DNA from: JAUIET01 sp964352475
GTDB taxonomy: Bacteria > Pseudomonadota > Gammaproteobacteria > Pseudomonadales > JAUIET01
Direction: 5' to 3'
Assembly: GCA_964352475.1 (NCBI GenBank)
Contig: CAYGSL010000002.1
Coordinates: 62,001 to 126,000, forward strand
DNA length: 64,000 nucleotides
Part shown: positions 52,795 to 61,740 of the stretch, one piece after another
Numbering within the stretch: the first letter of the stretch is position 1
Layout: each line of letters begins with the position of its first letter
Position numbers and translations under genes: made by a program
Notes under the pieces: model-generated
Database searches by the model: none
The model's input: only the letters and a program-made list of their open reading frames with translations
Told to the model about the DNA's origin: nothing

Positions 52795-54183
52795 CTATTG
52801 GTAAATGGTTTGCGGTAACCAGGTGGCCAGTTGTGGCCAAAACGCCAGTGCCACCAGCATCAGAACCTGAATAATAATAAACGGTATCACACCGCGATAC
52901 ATTGCGCTGGTGTCAACGCTGTCGGGTGCTACCCCGCGCAAGTAAAACAAGGCAAAACCAAACGGTGGGGTTAAAAAAGATGTTTGCAGATTAATCGCAA
53001 TCATCACGCCAAGCCACACCGGATCCAGCCCCATGGCTAACAGAATAGGTGCAACGATGGGTACTACAACAAAAGTGATTTCGATGAAATCAAGAATAAA
53101 ACCCAGCAGGAATATTGCCAGCATCACCACCACCGTGGCGCCCAGCACGCCGCCAGGCATCGCTTCAAAAAACCCCTGAATTAATTCTTCGCCGCCAAAG
53201 CCGCGAAACACCAGCGAAAACACGGCCGCGCCTATCAAAATCATAAACACCATGCAGGTAACATTCAGCGTGGAACGCGCCACATCAGCCAGTACTGTGC
53301 GGTTCAGTGCGCCATGCATCCAGGCCAAAATCGTGGCCCCCAATGCGCCCACCCCGGCGGCTTCGGTGGGCGTGGCAACTCCAAAAAGAATAGAGCCTAA
53401 CACCAGACCAATCAGAAAAATCGGTGCGGCAATACTGCGAAATTTTTCTGCAGTACTGGTATCGGGCAGTAATGACTTGTCGATTGCCGGCGCGTCTTCA
53501 GGTCGTAGCCAGGCGTGAATCAACAAGTAACTGATGTAGGCCAGCACCAATAACAAACCTGGAATCAAGGCGCCAACAAACAAATCGCCTACCGACACGG
53601 TTTTCGGAGAGAAAATGCCCATGTCCAACTGTGCCTGCTGATACGAGCTGGACAGAATGTCGCCTAGTAAAACCAGCGCTATGGAAGGCGGGATAATCTG
53701 GCCAAGGGTGCCAGTCGCGCTAATGGTGCCGGTTGCTAAAGCGGGCGAATAACCCTGGCGCAGCATGGTAGGTAAGGACAGCAAACCCATGGTAACAACC
53801 GTGGCGCCAACAATGCCGGTGCTTGCCGCCAGCAAGGCGCCCACCACAATAACCGATACGCCCAAACCACCGCGCATTTGTCCGAATACCGCGGCCATGT
53901 TCTGTAACAGCGCTTCGGCGACTTTGGATCGCTCCAGCATGATGCCCATCAACACAAACAGGGGTACTGCAATCAGCGTTACATTATTGATGGTGCCAAA
54001 GATGCGATTTGGCAAGGCAGCCAGAAAAGCCGCATCGAACACGCCACTTAGCGTACCCACTGCGGCAAACAGCAGTGCGGTCCCGGCCAGACTGAACGCC
54101 ACCGGGTAACCGATGATCAGCACCAGGCAGATCACCAGAAACATCAATATGGGTATCAGCTCAATCACGGCTGCGCAGAACAA
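52795..54183 (-). CDS. dctM: TRAP transporter large permease (DctM)
   Basis: 462-residue inner-membrane subunit with about 12-14 helices. It forms the sodium-coupled transport path with DctQ. DctM marks include GYPVAFSLAGTALLFA, ATSTGIVGATVVTMGLLSLP-like stretches, GTLGQIIPPSIALVLLGDI and FGVATPTEAAGVGALGA. The frame from ATG 54183 overlaps dctQ by 23 bp; a GTG at 54168 would overlap by 8 bp and may be used. The receptor gene is on the other strand (51261). Confidence 0.92.
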   Translation of the reverse strand: MFCAAVIELIPILMFLVICLVLIIGYPVAFSLAGTALLFAAVGTLSGVFDAAFLAALPNRIFGTINNVTLIAVPLFVLMGIMLERSKVAEALLQNMAAVFGQMRGGLGVSVIVVGALLAASTGIVGATVVTMGLLSLPTMLRQGYSPALATGTISATGTLGQIIPPSIALVLLGDILSSSYQQAQLDMGIFSPKTVSVGDLFVGALIPGLLLVLAYISYLLIHAWLRPEDAPAIDKSLLPDTSTAEKFRSIAAPIFLIGLVLGSILFGVATPTEAAGVGALGATILAWMHGALNRTVLADVARSTLNVTCMVFMILIGAAVFSLVFRGFGGEELIQGFFEAMPGGVLGATVVVMLAIFLLGFILDFIEITFVVVPIVAPILLAMGLDPVWLGVMIAINLQTSFLTPPFGFALFYLRGVAPDSVDTSAMYRGVIPFIIIQVLMLVALAFWPQLATWLPQTIYQ

Positions 54184-54661
54184 GCAGGTTCTTGATGATC
54201 TCGGCGATCGCTTGAATCAACAACAAAATGGCCATCATTGGTATCAGGCTCTTGAGCAGAAACACGGCCGGAATACCGTCTTTTTCTACCGATGTTTCCC
54301 TCACCGCCCAGGCATTGCTAACGTAGTCCTGACTGGCGTACAGCAAATACAGGCACAAGGGCAGCAGAAATAAAACACTGCCGGTCAGATCTATCAGCGC
54401 TTTTCGTTTGGCGCTGAAATTCCGGTATAGAATATCCACCCGCACGTGCTCACCTTGTTGCAAGGCATAAGCCGCGCCCAGCATGAATACGCAGGCGTGC
54501 AAATAGGTCACAGACTCCTGCATCGCAATAATGCTGATACCAAAGCCGTAGCGCAGCAACACAACCAGGCAGCTGATCAGCATCATGGCGTAGACCAGCC
54601 AGGCCAGAGCGCGCCCGGTAGCGGTGCTGATGGTATTACAGAATGTCGCAAGTCTGATCAT
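54161..54661 (-). CDS. dctQ: TRAP transporter small permease (DctQ)
   Basis: 166-residue inner-membrane protein with four hydrophobic segments, the usual DctQ topology. ALAWLVYAMMLISCLVVLLRYGFG, MQESVTYLHACVFMLGAAYAL in pieces and HVRVDILYR are the family pattern. It pairs with DctM, whose gene overlaps its 3' end, and needs the DctP receptor at 51.3 kb. It is divergent from yaaA with about 70 bp between starts. Confidence 0.9.
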   Translation of the reverse strand: MIRLATFCNTISTATGRALAWLVYAMMLISCLVVLLRYGFGISIIAMQESVTYLHACVFMLGAAYALQQGEHVRVDILYRNFSAKRKALIDLTGSVLFLLPLCLYLLYASQDYVSNAWAVRETSVEKDGIPAVFLLKSLIPMMAILLLIQAIAEIIKNLLVLRSRD

Positions 54662-54733
54662 AAGCGGCGGATTATACGGGCTTGCCGGTCTGCTACAATA
54701 CGGCTTGTCTTTTGTTGGCAGTTTAGGGAAACC

Positions 54734-55519
54734 ATGATTGTTATTTTGTCACCGGCCAAAACGCTAGATTTTGACAGCAAGCCGACCACTAAAACCCATA
54801 GTCAGCCAGAATTCCTGGCCGATTCTGCCGAGTTAATCCAGCAATTACAACGGCTGTCGCCGGCGGATATCTCCGGCCTGATGGGCATCAGTGACGCACT
54901 TGGCGAGCTGAACTTTGACCGCTATCAGCAATGGCAGGTGCCGTTTTCTCCAGCGAATGCCAAACAAGCAGCACTTGCCTTCAAAGGTGACGTATACACA
55001 GGCCTTGAAGCTGAGACCTTCAGCAGTGCCGACTTCAAGTTTGCCCAGAAACATCTTCGAATCTTGTCAGGGCTTTACGGCATGTTAAAGCCACTGGACC
55101 TGATGCAAGCCTATAGGCTGGAAATGGGCATCAAGTTTGCCAATACTCGCGGTAAAAACTTGTATGAGTTTTGGGGCACACAGCTGACTGAGCAATTGAA
55201 CGCGCAGCTGAAAAAGAATAAAAGTGATGTGCTGGTTAATCTTGCCTCAAATGAATACTTTAAAGCGCTGAAGAAAAAAGACATTAACGTTGAGATAGTC
55301 AGCCCTTCATTCAAAGACTACAAAAATGGCGAATACAGAATGATCAGTTTCTTCGCCAAAAAAGTACGTGGGCAGATGGCGGCCTGGATCATCAGGAACA
55401 AAGTAACGTCAGCGTCTGATTTACTGGACTTTAGTGTTGACGGTTACAAGCTCAACAAGAAACTGTCTTCACCAGCGGTGCCTGTGTTTACTCGCAAACA
55501 GCCGCCACCGGCTACATAA
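54734..55519 (+). CDS. yaaA: Peroxide stress protein YaaA (UPF0246)
   Basis: 261-residue DUF328 protein. MIVILSPAKTLDFDS is the family start. YTGLEAETFSSADFKFAQKH, LRILSGLYGMLKPLDLMQAYR and LVNLASNEYFKAL follow. In E. coli, YaaA (OxyR regulon) lowers free iron and limits hydroxyl-radical damage; the fold binds DNA. The ATG at 54734 has AGGGA upstream. The frame open from 54446 is antisense to dctQ. Its last 8 bases overlap argS on the other strand. Confidence 0.94.
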   Translation: MIVILSPAKTLDFDSKPTTKTHSQPEFLADSAELIQQLQRLSPADISGLMGISDALGELNFDRYQQWQVPFSPANAKQAALAFKGDVYTGLEAETFSSADFKFAQKHLRILSGLYGMLKPLDLMQAYRLEMGIKFANTRGKNLYEFWGTQLTEQLNAQLKKNKSDVLVNLASNEYFKALKKKDINVEIVSPSFKDYKNGEYRMISFFAKKVRGQMAAWIIRNKVTSASDLLDFSVDGYKLNKKLSSPAVPVFTRKQPPPAT

Positions 55520-57236
55520 ACTCCATAACTTCAATGCCCAGCAGGTCCAGGCCGCGCTGCAATACCTGACCGCTGAGTTCACACAAGGCCATGCGACTGG
55601 CGCGAGTGTTTGGCTTAACGTCGTCTTTCAGAATTGGGCAGGCTTCGTAAAAGGTCATGAATGCACTGGCCAACTCGTACAAATAGGCGCACAGCACATG
55701 CGGGAAGGCATCCGCGGCTAACTGATCAATCGTTTCCGGAAACTGCAACAGCAGTAGCGCCAGTTCACGTTCGCTGTTTTCTGCAATACTGAGTGCACTG
55801 ATATCAGCAGATTCGCAGTTGGCTTTGCGGAACACGCTGCGTATGCGTGTGTAGGCGTATTGCAGATAAGGTGCTGTATTGCCCTCAAAGCTGAGCATGG
55901 CGTCCCAGTCGAACACATAATCATTGGTGCGCGTGATACTTAAGTCGGCGTACTTGATGGCACCGATGCCAACTTTACGTGCAACTTCCTGCCGCTGTTC
56001 TTCGCTGAGTTCGCTGTCACGCTGGCTTAATAGTTCAGCCGCTCTCTCAACCGCTTCCGATAACAATTCGGCCAGTTTTACGGTACCGCCAGTACGGGTC
56101 TTAAATGGTTTGCCATCCTTGCCCATCATTGTGCCAAACGCATGATGCTCAAGACTCACATCATCAGGCACCAGACCGGCTTTTCGGCCGATAGTGAACA
56201 GTTGCTTCATGTGCAAGGACTGACGCGCATCAATAAAATACATCAAGCGCTTAGCGCCCAGCGTGTTACAGCGAAAGTCCAGAGCGGCAATATCAGTGGT
56301 GGAATACAAAAACCCGCCGCCCGACTTTTGAATAATCACTGCACCGGGTTTGCCTTCCTTGTTCGCAAACTCATCCAGAAAAACTACCTTGGCGCCGTTG
56401 TCGTCTACTGCGATTCCGCGTTGCTCCAATTTGGCGACGGTATCAGCGAGCATGTCGTTATACGCGCTTTCCGGCTTAATGTGCTCTCGAGTGAGGGTTA
56501 CACCCAGCATGTCATAAATGTCCTGGCTGTGATCAACCGAGACGTCAATGAACTTTTGCCACAGCGATACGCAATGTGCGTCGCCGGATTGCAATCGCAC
56601 CACATAGTCACGTGCTTTCGCAGCAAATTCAGGGTCATTATCAAAATGCGTTTTGGAGCGCTGGTAAAATGTTTCCAGATCGCTGAGAACCATGTTCTCC
56701 GCATCTTCAATACTTTCCAGTTCCGCAATCAACATTCCAAACTGGGTTCCCCAGTCGCCCATGTGGTTTTGCCTGACTACCTCAAAGCCCTGGAACTCGA
56801 GAACACGCGCAAGCACATCACCAATGATGGTAGATCGTACGTGGCCTACGTGCATTTCCTTGGCAAGGTTGGGTGCGGAATAATCCACAACAATCAGTTC
56901 TGAGCGAGAGCCGGGCTGGGCCGCTTGAAGGTTAGCCGGCACGCTGGCCAGCTGCGCATTCAGAAATGATGGTTCCAGAAATATATTTATGAATCCAGGG
57001 CCTGCTATTTCGGTTTTACTGGCAATACCATCGAGATCAAGTTGATCGATTACCTGCCCGGCCAGGTCGCGCGGTGCAGACTTCATTTTCTTTGCCGCAC
57101 CCATCATGCCATTGGCTTGAAAATCACCGAAGCTCGCCTGCTTGCTGCGCGCAATCGCAGGCGGGCAGGCCGGATCAATGCCGGCAATCAGCATGGCCTC
57201 AGCAAATCGCTGTTCGAGAATGGTTTTGATTGACAT
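55512..57236 (-). CDS. argS: Arginyl-tRNA synthetase
   Basis: 574-residue class I synthetase. The HIGH motif is HVGH in LAKEMHVGHVRSTIIGD. The KMSK motif is absent and a MGKDGKPFKTRTGG segment stands at its place, normal for ArgRS, which lacks a standard KMSK. The N-terminal Add-1 domain and the C-terminal DALR anticodon domain (LCAYLYELASAFMTFYE) are present. The ATG at 57236 (MSIKTILEQRF) is the natural start; the frame open to 57356 overlaps the plsC gene. It is divergent from plsC. Confidence 0.96.
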   Translation of the reverse strand: MSIKTILEQRFAEAMLIAGIDPACPPAIARSKQASFGDFQANGMMGAAKKMKSAPRDLAGQVIDQLDLDGIASKTEIAGPGFINIFLEPSFLNAQLASVPANLQAAQPGSRSELIVVDYSAPNLAKEMHVGHVRSTIIGDVLARVLEFQGFEVVRQNHMGDWGTQFGMLIAELESIEDAENMVLSDLETFYQRSKTHFDNDPEFAAKARDYVVRLQSGDAHCVSLWQKFIDVSVDHSQDIYDMLGVTLTREHIKPESAYNDMLADTVAKLEQRGIAVDDNGAKVVFLDEFANKEGKPGAVIIQKSGGGFLYSTTDIAALDFRCNTLGAKRLMYFIDARQSLHMKQLFTIGRKAGLVPDDVSLEHHAFGTMMGKDGKPFKTRTGGTVKLAELLSEAVERAAELLSQRDSELSEEQRQEVARKVGIGAIKYADLSITRTNDYVFDWDAMLSFEGNTAPYLQYAYTRIRSVFRKANCESADISALSIAENSERELALLLLQFPETIDQLAADAFPHVLCAYLYELASAFMTFYEACPILKDDVKPNTRASRMALCELSGQVLQRGLDLLGIEVMEFM

Positions 57237-57344
57237 GTGATTGGCGCCGACAGGTAAGCCCACAATTGTACCTAAGAGTGGTAATGCAGAGTATGGAATT
57301 TTTTCTGTGTGCGTGGCACTCTTTCCACTGGAAGGAAAAGCCAT

Positions 57345-58097
57345 ATGCAACGACAAAAAAATTGGCGCTACTATTTATTTCAACCCTACAAATGGTTGGT
57401 GTTCGGGCCGGTACTGGTATTATCCATGCTGCTCGCGGCGGTTTTCATTCTACTGTTTTGCCGCTGGCTTCCGCGTTATTGTAACCAAAAAGTAGCACCC
57501 GGCTGGTGTTCGCTGAATACGCTCACTGCATTAAGCAGTGTTGACGTGCGCGGCCAGCAGCGCATGGACCCACGTCAGTCCTATATTATTGTTGCCAATC
57601 ACCTCAGCCATTTCGATATTTTTCTATTGTACGGGCGGCTGGGGCTGGATATTCGCTGGGTCATGAAGCAAGAGCTGCGTTCCTTGCCTTTCTTTGGCGT
57701 GGCCGCGGAAAAGCTGGGGCACATCTATATTGACCGGAGTGACAGAGCCAAAGCGCATGCGCAACTCAGAGAAGCGCAATTGAAGTTTACGCCGGGCTCG
57801 TCAATCATATTTTTTCCTGAAGGCACACGCAGTGAAAGTGGCGCGTTGTTGCCATTCAAAAGCGGTGCGTTTGTGATGGCCAAGCAGATGCAATTGCCCA
57901 TTCTTCCTGTGGTTTTGGCGGGCACTGGCGCGGTGGCCCCGCCTAAAAGTCTGGACCTGTATCCTGGCAAAACCGTGATGACGGTATTGGAACCGATTCC
58001 TGAAAGCGATGTCATTAACATGAGCCACGAAGATCTTAAGGAACGTGCCAGAAATGCGATACAAGCGCAGCAGCAAAGCGAGCAAAGTGGCGTATAA
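57345..58097 (+). CDS. plsC: 1-acyl-sn-glycerol-3-phosphate acyltransferase
   Basis: 250-residue membrane enzyme adding the second acyl chain to make phosphatidic acid. One membrane helix lies at about 20-45. Catalytic NH-x4-D is VANHLSHFDIFLL; the phosphate-binding FPEGTRS and a PVVLAGTGA motif follow. The start has AAGGAAAAG upstream. PlsC paralogues are common, so it may act on a special substrate. The following hydrolase gene overlaps its 3' end. Confidence 0.92.
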   Translation: MQRQKNWRYYLFQPYKWLVFGPVLVLSMLLAAVFILLFCRWLPRYCNQKVAPGWCSLNTLTALSSVDVRGQQRMDPRQSYIIVANHLSHFDIFLLYGRLGLDIRWVMKQELRSLPFFGVAAEKLGHIYIDRSDRAKAHAQLREAQLKFTPGSSIIFFPEGTRSESGALLPFKSGAFVMAKQMQLPILPVVLAGTGAVAPPKSLDLYPGKTVMTVLEPIPESDVINMSHEDLKERARNAIQAQQQSEQSGV

Positions 58098-58953
58098 GCT
58101 GGCTTTATCAAGTTTCACGCTAGCTGCGTTGCTAGCGTGTATGCCTAACTCCATTAAAGAGGAGCGAGCCTATGTTGCCAGAACTCTGAGCAACAATCCG
58201 TTGGTACAGCATCAAACTGTTGAGTACTCGGGTGGTGTAATGCATGCCGCCAGCGTCGCCCGGCAAAGCTCAGAAAACGATGAGCTGGTCGCAGTGGTCT
58301 TCGTGCATGGCACACCTGGCAGTTGGCAGCATTGGGCCTATTTCCTGATGCACGAACAATTACAAACTGAGGCAATGTTGGTCTCGATCGATCGTGCAGG
58401 CTGGGGAGACTCAACGGTAGACGAGCAGGCGAAAGCCATAAGCTTTGGTTTTCAATCCCATGCGATCTCGGCCGTATTACAAGAATTGCGTGACAAACAA
58501 AAAGTGCAACGAATCGTTCTGGTCGGCCATTCGCTAGGCGCGTCTATAGTGCCGCGGGTAGCTATGGATTACCCTGAACTGGTTGATGCAGTGCTAATTC
58601 TTGCGGGTTCACTTGATCCTGAGCTTGGCGGGCCGCGTTGGTTTAATCGGCTTGCGGCTATTCCAGGTGTGTACTGGTTGCTGCCGGATGCTCTGGAGTT
58701 CTCCAATCGGGAAATCATAGGCCTGCGCGACAATCTTGAGGCGATGAGCAACCGTTGGGGCGAGCTGACGCAAGCTGTTCGAATAGTGCAGGGCATGCAA
58801 GACAAGCTGGTCTACCCCGGCAACATTGATTTCCTCGAGCGAACATTGCCGGCAAGGCAAGTGCATGCCACCCGGTTGGAAGCCGGCCATTTGCTGCATC
58901 TGGAACAGCGCCCGCGTCTGTTGTCGGAGCTGCGAGCCCTGATCGCGCCATAA
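58054..58953 (+). CDS. Alpha/beta hydrolase, putative lipoprotein
   Basis: About 299-residue hydrolase. A lipoprotein-type signal ends at ALLAC. The oxyanion motif is VFVHGTPGSW, the nucleophile Ser is in VGHSLGAS, and the terminal His is in LEAGHLLHLE; the acid is probably the Asp in QGMQDKLVYPG. The ATG at 58054 overlaps plsC by 44 bp; a GTG at 58090 would give a minimal signal peptide and 8-bp overlap. The overlap suggests coupling with plsC and possibly a lipid-related substrate, but the sequence does not show which. Confidence 0.82.
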   Translation: MRYKRSSKASKVAYKLALSSFTLAALLACMPNSIKEERAYVARTLSNNPLVQHQTVEYSGGVMHAASVARQSSENDELVAVVFVHGTPGSWQHWAYFLMHEQLQTEAMLVSIDRAGWGDSTVDEQAKAISFGFQSHAISAVLQELRDKQKVQRIVLVGHSLGASIVPRVAMDYPELVDAVLILAGSLDPELGGPRWFNRLAAIPGVYWLLPDALEFSNREIIGLRDNLEAMSNRWGELTQAVRIVQGMQDKLVYPGNIDFLERTLPARQVHATRLEAGHLLHLEQRPRLLSELRALIAP

Positions 58954-59057
58954 AATGTAAGCAATCAACATTCTGCGTGTGTATAAAGTCGCTGGCGGGG
59001 CTGGTTCAGCTTAACTACTTTGTTAACTGAACAAATAGATAGCAAGTAGGCGCTAGA

Positions 59058-59273
59058 ATGCCAAAGTTTTTCTCATCACGACCCAGCGACGACAAGTTTA
59101 TTCAGGAAAAGGATTCACTGATTCAGGGGCTGGAAGACATAGCAGAATATCTGGGCGATGATGACGCCAAGAAGGTGACCTTGCGACATACGGCGCTGCG
59201 CAGTCACGTCAGCGTTGAGTCTGCCAACAGCAAAGAGCGACCAAGCGAGCTCGAAGAACTCGAAGGCGCTTGA
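59058..59273 (+). CDS. Hypothetical protein of 71 residues
   Basis: Small, acidic, soluble protein without a signal or membrane segment. It reads MPKFFSSRPSDDKFIQEKD and then DSLIQGLEDIAEYLGDDDAKK, which could form two short helices; the end is disordered (SKERPSELEELEG). The ATG has AGTAGGCGC a few bases upstream. It stands alone between the hydrolase and the convergent leuA gene. I do not recognise the family. Confidence 0.55.
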   Translation: MPKFFSSRPSDDKFIQEKDSLIQGLEDIAEYLGDDDAKKVTLRHTALRSHVSVESANSKERPSELEELEGA

Positions 59274-59297
59274 TACTTCAACAGGCGTAACCGCTTT

Positions 59298-60986
59298 TTA
59301 CGCCAGGGCCGTCTCTGGCTCAGCCGCTATTTCAAACTGCAAAGGTTGATTGGTGGCACTCAATATCGCCTGTAAAGAAGCCGATACAATGTCCCGGCTT
59401 TTGCCAACGCCACAATAACGCTGTCCGTCTACGCTGAGCTGTACATAGGTAGCGGCGTCTGCACCCGCGCTGTTGCTCAGCGCATGCTCGCTGTATTCCA
59501 CCAGTACGATTTGCTTACCGCTGTGAATTTGCAAAGCGTCAACAAAGGCACCCACCACTCCAGTGCCAGTGCCTTGTAAATTAATAGTTTCACCACGATA
59601 GATAACGGTGGCGCTCAGTCGCTCCTGCTTGTTTTCACGGCTGAGTTGATAGCCTTTTAATTCGTACGGCGTAAACTGCTCAATATACTGCTGGCTGAAC
59701 AAGGCACCTATTGCCTCGGGGCCTACTTCGGCTTCAGTAACTTCTGCGTGTTTTTGCACAACGCCGCTGAAATCAATCTGCAGCCAGCGCGGTATTTGCA
59801 TGCCATGCTCTTGTTCTAACACATAAGCTACACCGCCTTTGCCGCTCTGGCTATTGATACGGATTACTTCCTGATAAGAGCGGCCGAGATCGGAGGGGTC
59901 AATTGGCAGATAGGCCACTTCCCACAGATCGCCTTCTTCGCGCTTGTTAAGACACTTGCGAATGGCATCCTGATGACTGCCAGAGAACGCGGTAAACACC
60001 AACTCACCGGCGTAAGGGTGGCGCGGGTGCACAGGCAATTGGGTGCAGGCTTTTACGCAGCGAATAATCTCGTCCATGTTAGACAAGTCAAGCTCAGGGT
60101 CTATGCCCTGGCTGTACAGATTCATGGCCATGGTAACAATGTCCATGTTGCCGGTACGCTCTCCATTACCAAGCAAGGTTCCTTCTACCCGATCGGCGCC
60201 GGCCATTACCGCAAGCTCAGCGGCGGCAACGGCGCAGCCACGGTCATTGTGCGTGTGCAAACTGATCACAGCAGCATCGCGATTGGCGAGATGCGTGCAA
60301 AACCATTCAATTTGATCGGCGTACACGTTGGGGGTGGTCATCTCTACGGTGGCGGGCAAATTAATAATGCAGGGCTTCTCTGCACTGGGCTGCCATACGT
60401 CCATTACGGCGTCGCACACTTCCACGGCGTAATCGATTTCGGTGCCGGTAAAGCTCTCAGGTGAGTACTGGAAAGTCCAGTCGGTATCCGTTTGTTGCGC
60501 CGCACAGGTTTGTACAATCTCTGCGCCGTTTACGGCAATGGCTTTGATTCCTTCCCGGTCCAGTTCAAATACCTGTTCACGTTGTACGGTAGAGGTGGAG
60601 TTATACAGGTGCATTACGGCAGACTTGGCGCCTTTTAGTGATTCGAAAGAGCGTTCGATAAGCTCTTTGCGGGCTTGTGTGAGCACCTGCACGGTTACAT
60701 CATCAGGTATCAGGTCTTCATCAATCAGGCGGCGTACAAAGTCAAAATCAGGCTGTGAAGCCGCAGGGAAGCCAACTTCAATCTCTTTGAAGCCAACATT
60801 GACCAGCAGTTTGAACATTTGCATTTTCTGGGCAACATTCATTGGGTCAATCAAGGCCTGGTTGCCGTCGCGCAGGTCCACGCTACACCATGAGGGCGCT
60901 TGCGTGATGCGCTTATTCGGCCACTGTCGGTTGGGCATGTCCAGGGTTTGGAATACGGGGTATTTGCTGTGGTCAAATCGACTCAT
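59298..60986 (-). CDS. leuA: 2-isopropylmalate synthase
   Basis: 562-residue first enzyme of leucine synthesis, condensing acetyl-CoA and 2-oxoisovalerate. It is the long LeuA type (Corynebacterium/Pseudomonas-like). The catalytic HMGL-type domain has SVDLRDGNQALIDPM, ISLHTHNDRGCAVAA and GNGERTGNMDIVTMAMN. The C-terminal LeuA allosteric domain (about 430-560) binds leucine. The ATG at 60986 (MSRFDHSKYPVFQTLDMPN) is preferred over a TTG at 61022. It is divergent from an Lrp-type regulator whose operator overlaps the shared region. Confidence 0.95.
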   Translation of the reverse strand: MSRFDHSKYPVFQTLDMPNRQWPNKRITQAPSWCSVDLRDGNQALIDPMNVAQKMQMFKLLVNVGFKEIEVGFPAASQPDFDFVRRLIDEDLIPDDVTVQVLTQARKELIERSFESLKGAKSAVMHLYNSTSTVQREQVFELDREGIKAIAVNGAEIVQTCAAQQTDTDWTFQYSPESFTGTEIDYAVEVCDAVMDVWQPSAEKPCIINLPATVEMTTPNVYADQIEWFCTHLANRDAAVISLHTHNDRGCAVAAAELAVMAGADRVEGTLLGNGERTGNMDIVTMAMNLYSQGIDPELDLSNMDEIIRCVKACTQLPVHPRHPYAGELVFTAFSGSHQDAIRKCLNKREEGDLWEVAYLPIDPSDLGRSYQEVIRINSQSGKGGVAYVLEQEHGMQIPRWLQIDFSGVVQKHAEVTEAEVGPEAIGALFSQQYIEQFTPYELKGYQLSRENKQERLSATVIYRGETINLQGTGTGVVGAFVDALQIHSGKQIVLVEYSEHALSNSAGADAATYVQLSVDGQRYCGVGKSRDIVSASLQAILSATNQPLQFEIAAEPETALA

Positions 60987-61058
60987 GAGTGAAAATCGCC
61001 AATGGTTTTGTTGATTCTCCAAGTATAAGAGAACATGGCGAGTGATTGATTGCTAACT

Positions 61059-61120
61059 CACTACTAAAAACCGATAGTTGCGCTATAATTCGCTACTAAT
61101 ATACTAAATAGTAGTGAATT
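61059..61120. promoter_or_regulatory. Divergent lrp/leuA control region with repeated CRCTACTA operators
   Basis: TATAAT at 61084-61089 is a -10 for the regulator gene. CACTACTA (61059), CGCTACTA (61091) and its inverse TAGTAGTG (61109) form repeated half-sites; AATTCGCTACT and AGTAGTGAATT make an 11-bp dyad with one mismatch that ends at the start codon. The pattern suits autoregulation by an Lrp-type protein. Confidence 0.5.
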
Positions 61121-61591
61121 ATGGAGCTGGATCGTACTGATCGTAAAATACTCGCGTTGATGCAGCAAAATGGGCGCATTAGCAATCTTGAGCTTGCTGA
61201 GCAGATTGGGCTGTCGCCTACGCCGTGTTCACGGCGGGTTAAGCGGCTGGAGGAGTCTGGCATCATTCGCCAGCATGTGACTTTGCTGGATGCGGATAAG
61301 CTGGGGCTTGGTATCAAGGTGATTGTGGGTGTGAGTATGGACAGGCACACTCCAGAGCGGTTTGATAATTTTGCGGAGCAGATTAGACGGTACCCTGAGG
61401 TGGTTGAGTGCAGCATTGTGACGGGGCAGGAGGCGGACTTTTTGGTGACGGCTATGTTGCCGGATATGAGTTTTTTTGAGGAATTCTTGTTGGGGCGGTT
61501 AACGCGGATTGAGGGGGTGACTGGGGTGCACAGTAGTTTTGTGCTTCGCAAACTGATTGATCGGACGGAGTTGCCGTTGGATCATATTTGA
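61121..61591 (+). CDS. Lrp/AsnC family transcriptional regulator
   Basis: 156-residue feast/famine regulator. The helix-turn-helix (1-55) has LDRTDRKILALMQQNGRIS and LAEQIGLSPTPCSRRVKRLE. The RAM domain (70-140) contains VIVGVSMDR and VTGQEADFLV, which usually senses an amino acid. It is closer to Lrp than AsnC in length and in the SPTPC motif. A divergent leuA and an operator-like dyad at its own start suggest autoregulation and control of leucine synthesis; this is inference. Confidence 0.9.
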   Translation: MELDRTDRKILALMQQNGRISNLELAEQIGLSPTPCSRRVKRLEESGIIRQHVTLLDADKLGLGIKVIVGVSMDRHTPERFDNFAEQIRRYPEVVECSIVTGQEADFLVTAMLPDMSFFEEFLLGRLTRIEGVTGVHSSFVLRKLIDRTELPLDHI

Positions 61592-61615
61592 ATGTTTGAG
61601 GTTTTGTTCTAGTCC

Positions 61616-61727
61616 GGCGCAGGATCTATGGCTCCCATGTGGGACACGCCGTGAACCCATCCATGGGGGCTTGATTTTCGACATCCTGTCTCAAACAGTC
61701 CCACATGGGAGCCATAGACCCTACGCC
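61616..61727 (+). repeat. 112-bp hairpin repeat, copy C
   Basis: The left arm (61616-61645, starts GGCG and ends GGGAC) pairs with the right arm (61698-61727) over 30 bp with two mismatches. The 52-nt loop (61646-61697) begins ACGCCGTGAACCCATCCATG; its first 28 nt equal copy B. The arm interior differs from copies A and B. It lies between the convergent lrp and glycerophosphodiesterase genes. Confidence 0.9.
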
Positions 61728-61740
61728 TACGATGTGTTGC

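Noticed and set aside
56090..56130. Missing KMSK motif in argS as a sign of inactivation
   Set aside because: Arginyl-tRNA synthetases usually lack a standard KMSK; the rest of the protein is complete.
59284..59304. GGCGTAA/TTACGCC hairpin at the leuA stop as terminator
   Set aside because: Only 7 bp with a 7-nt loop, no T-run after leuA, and it includes the leuA stop codon itself.
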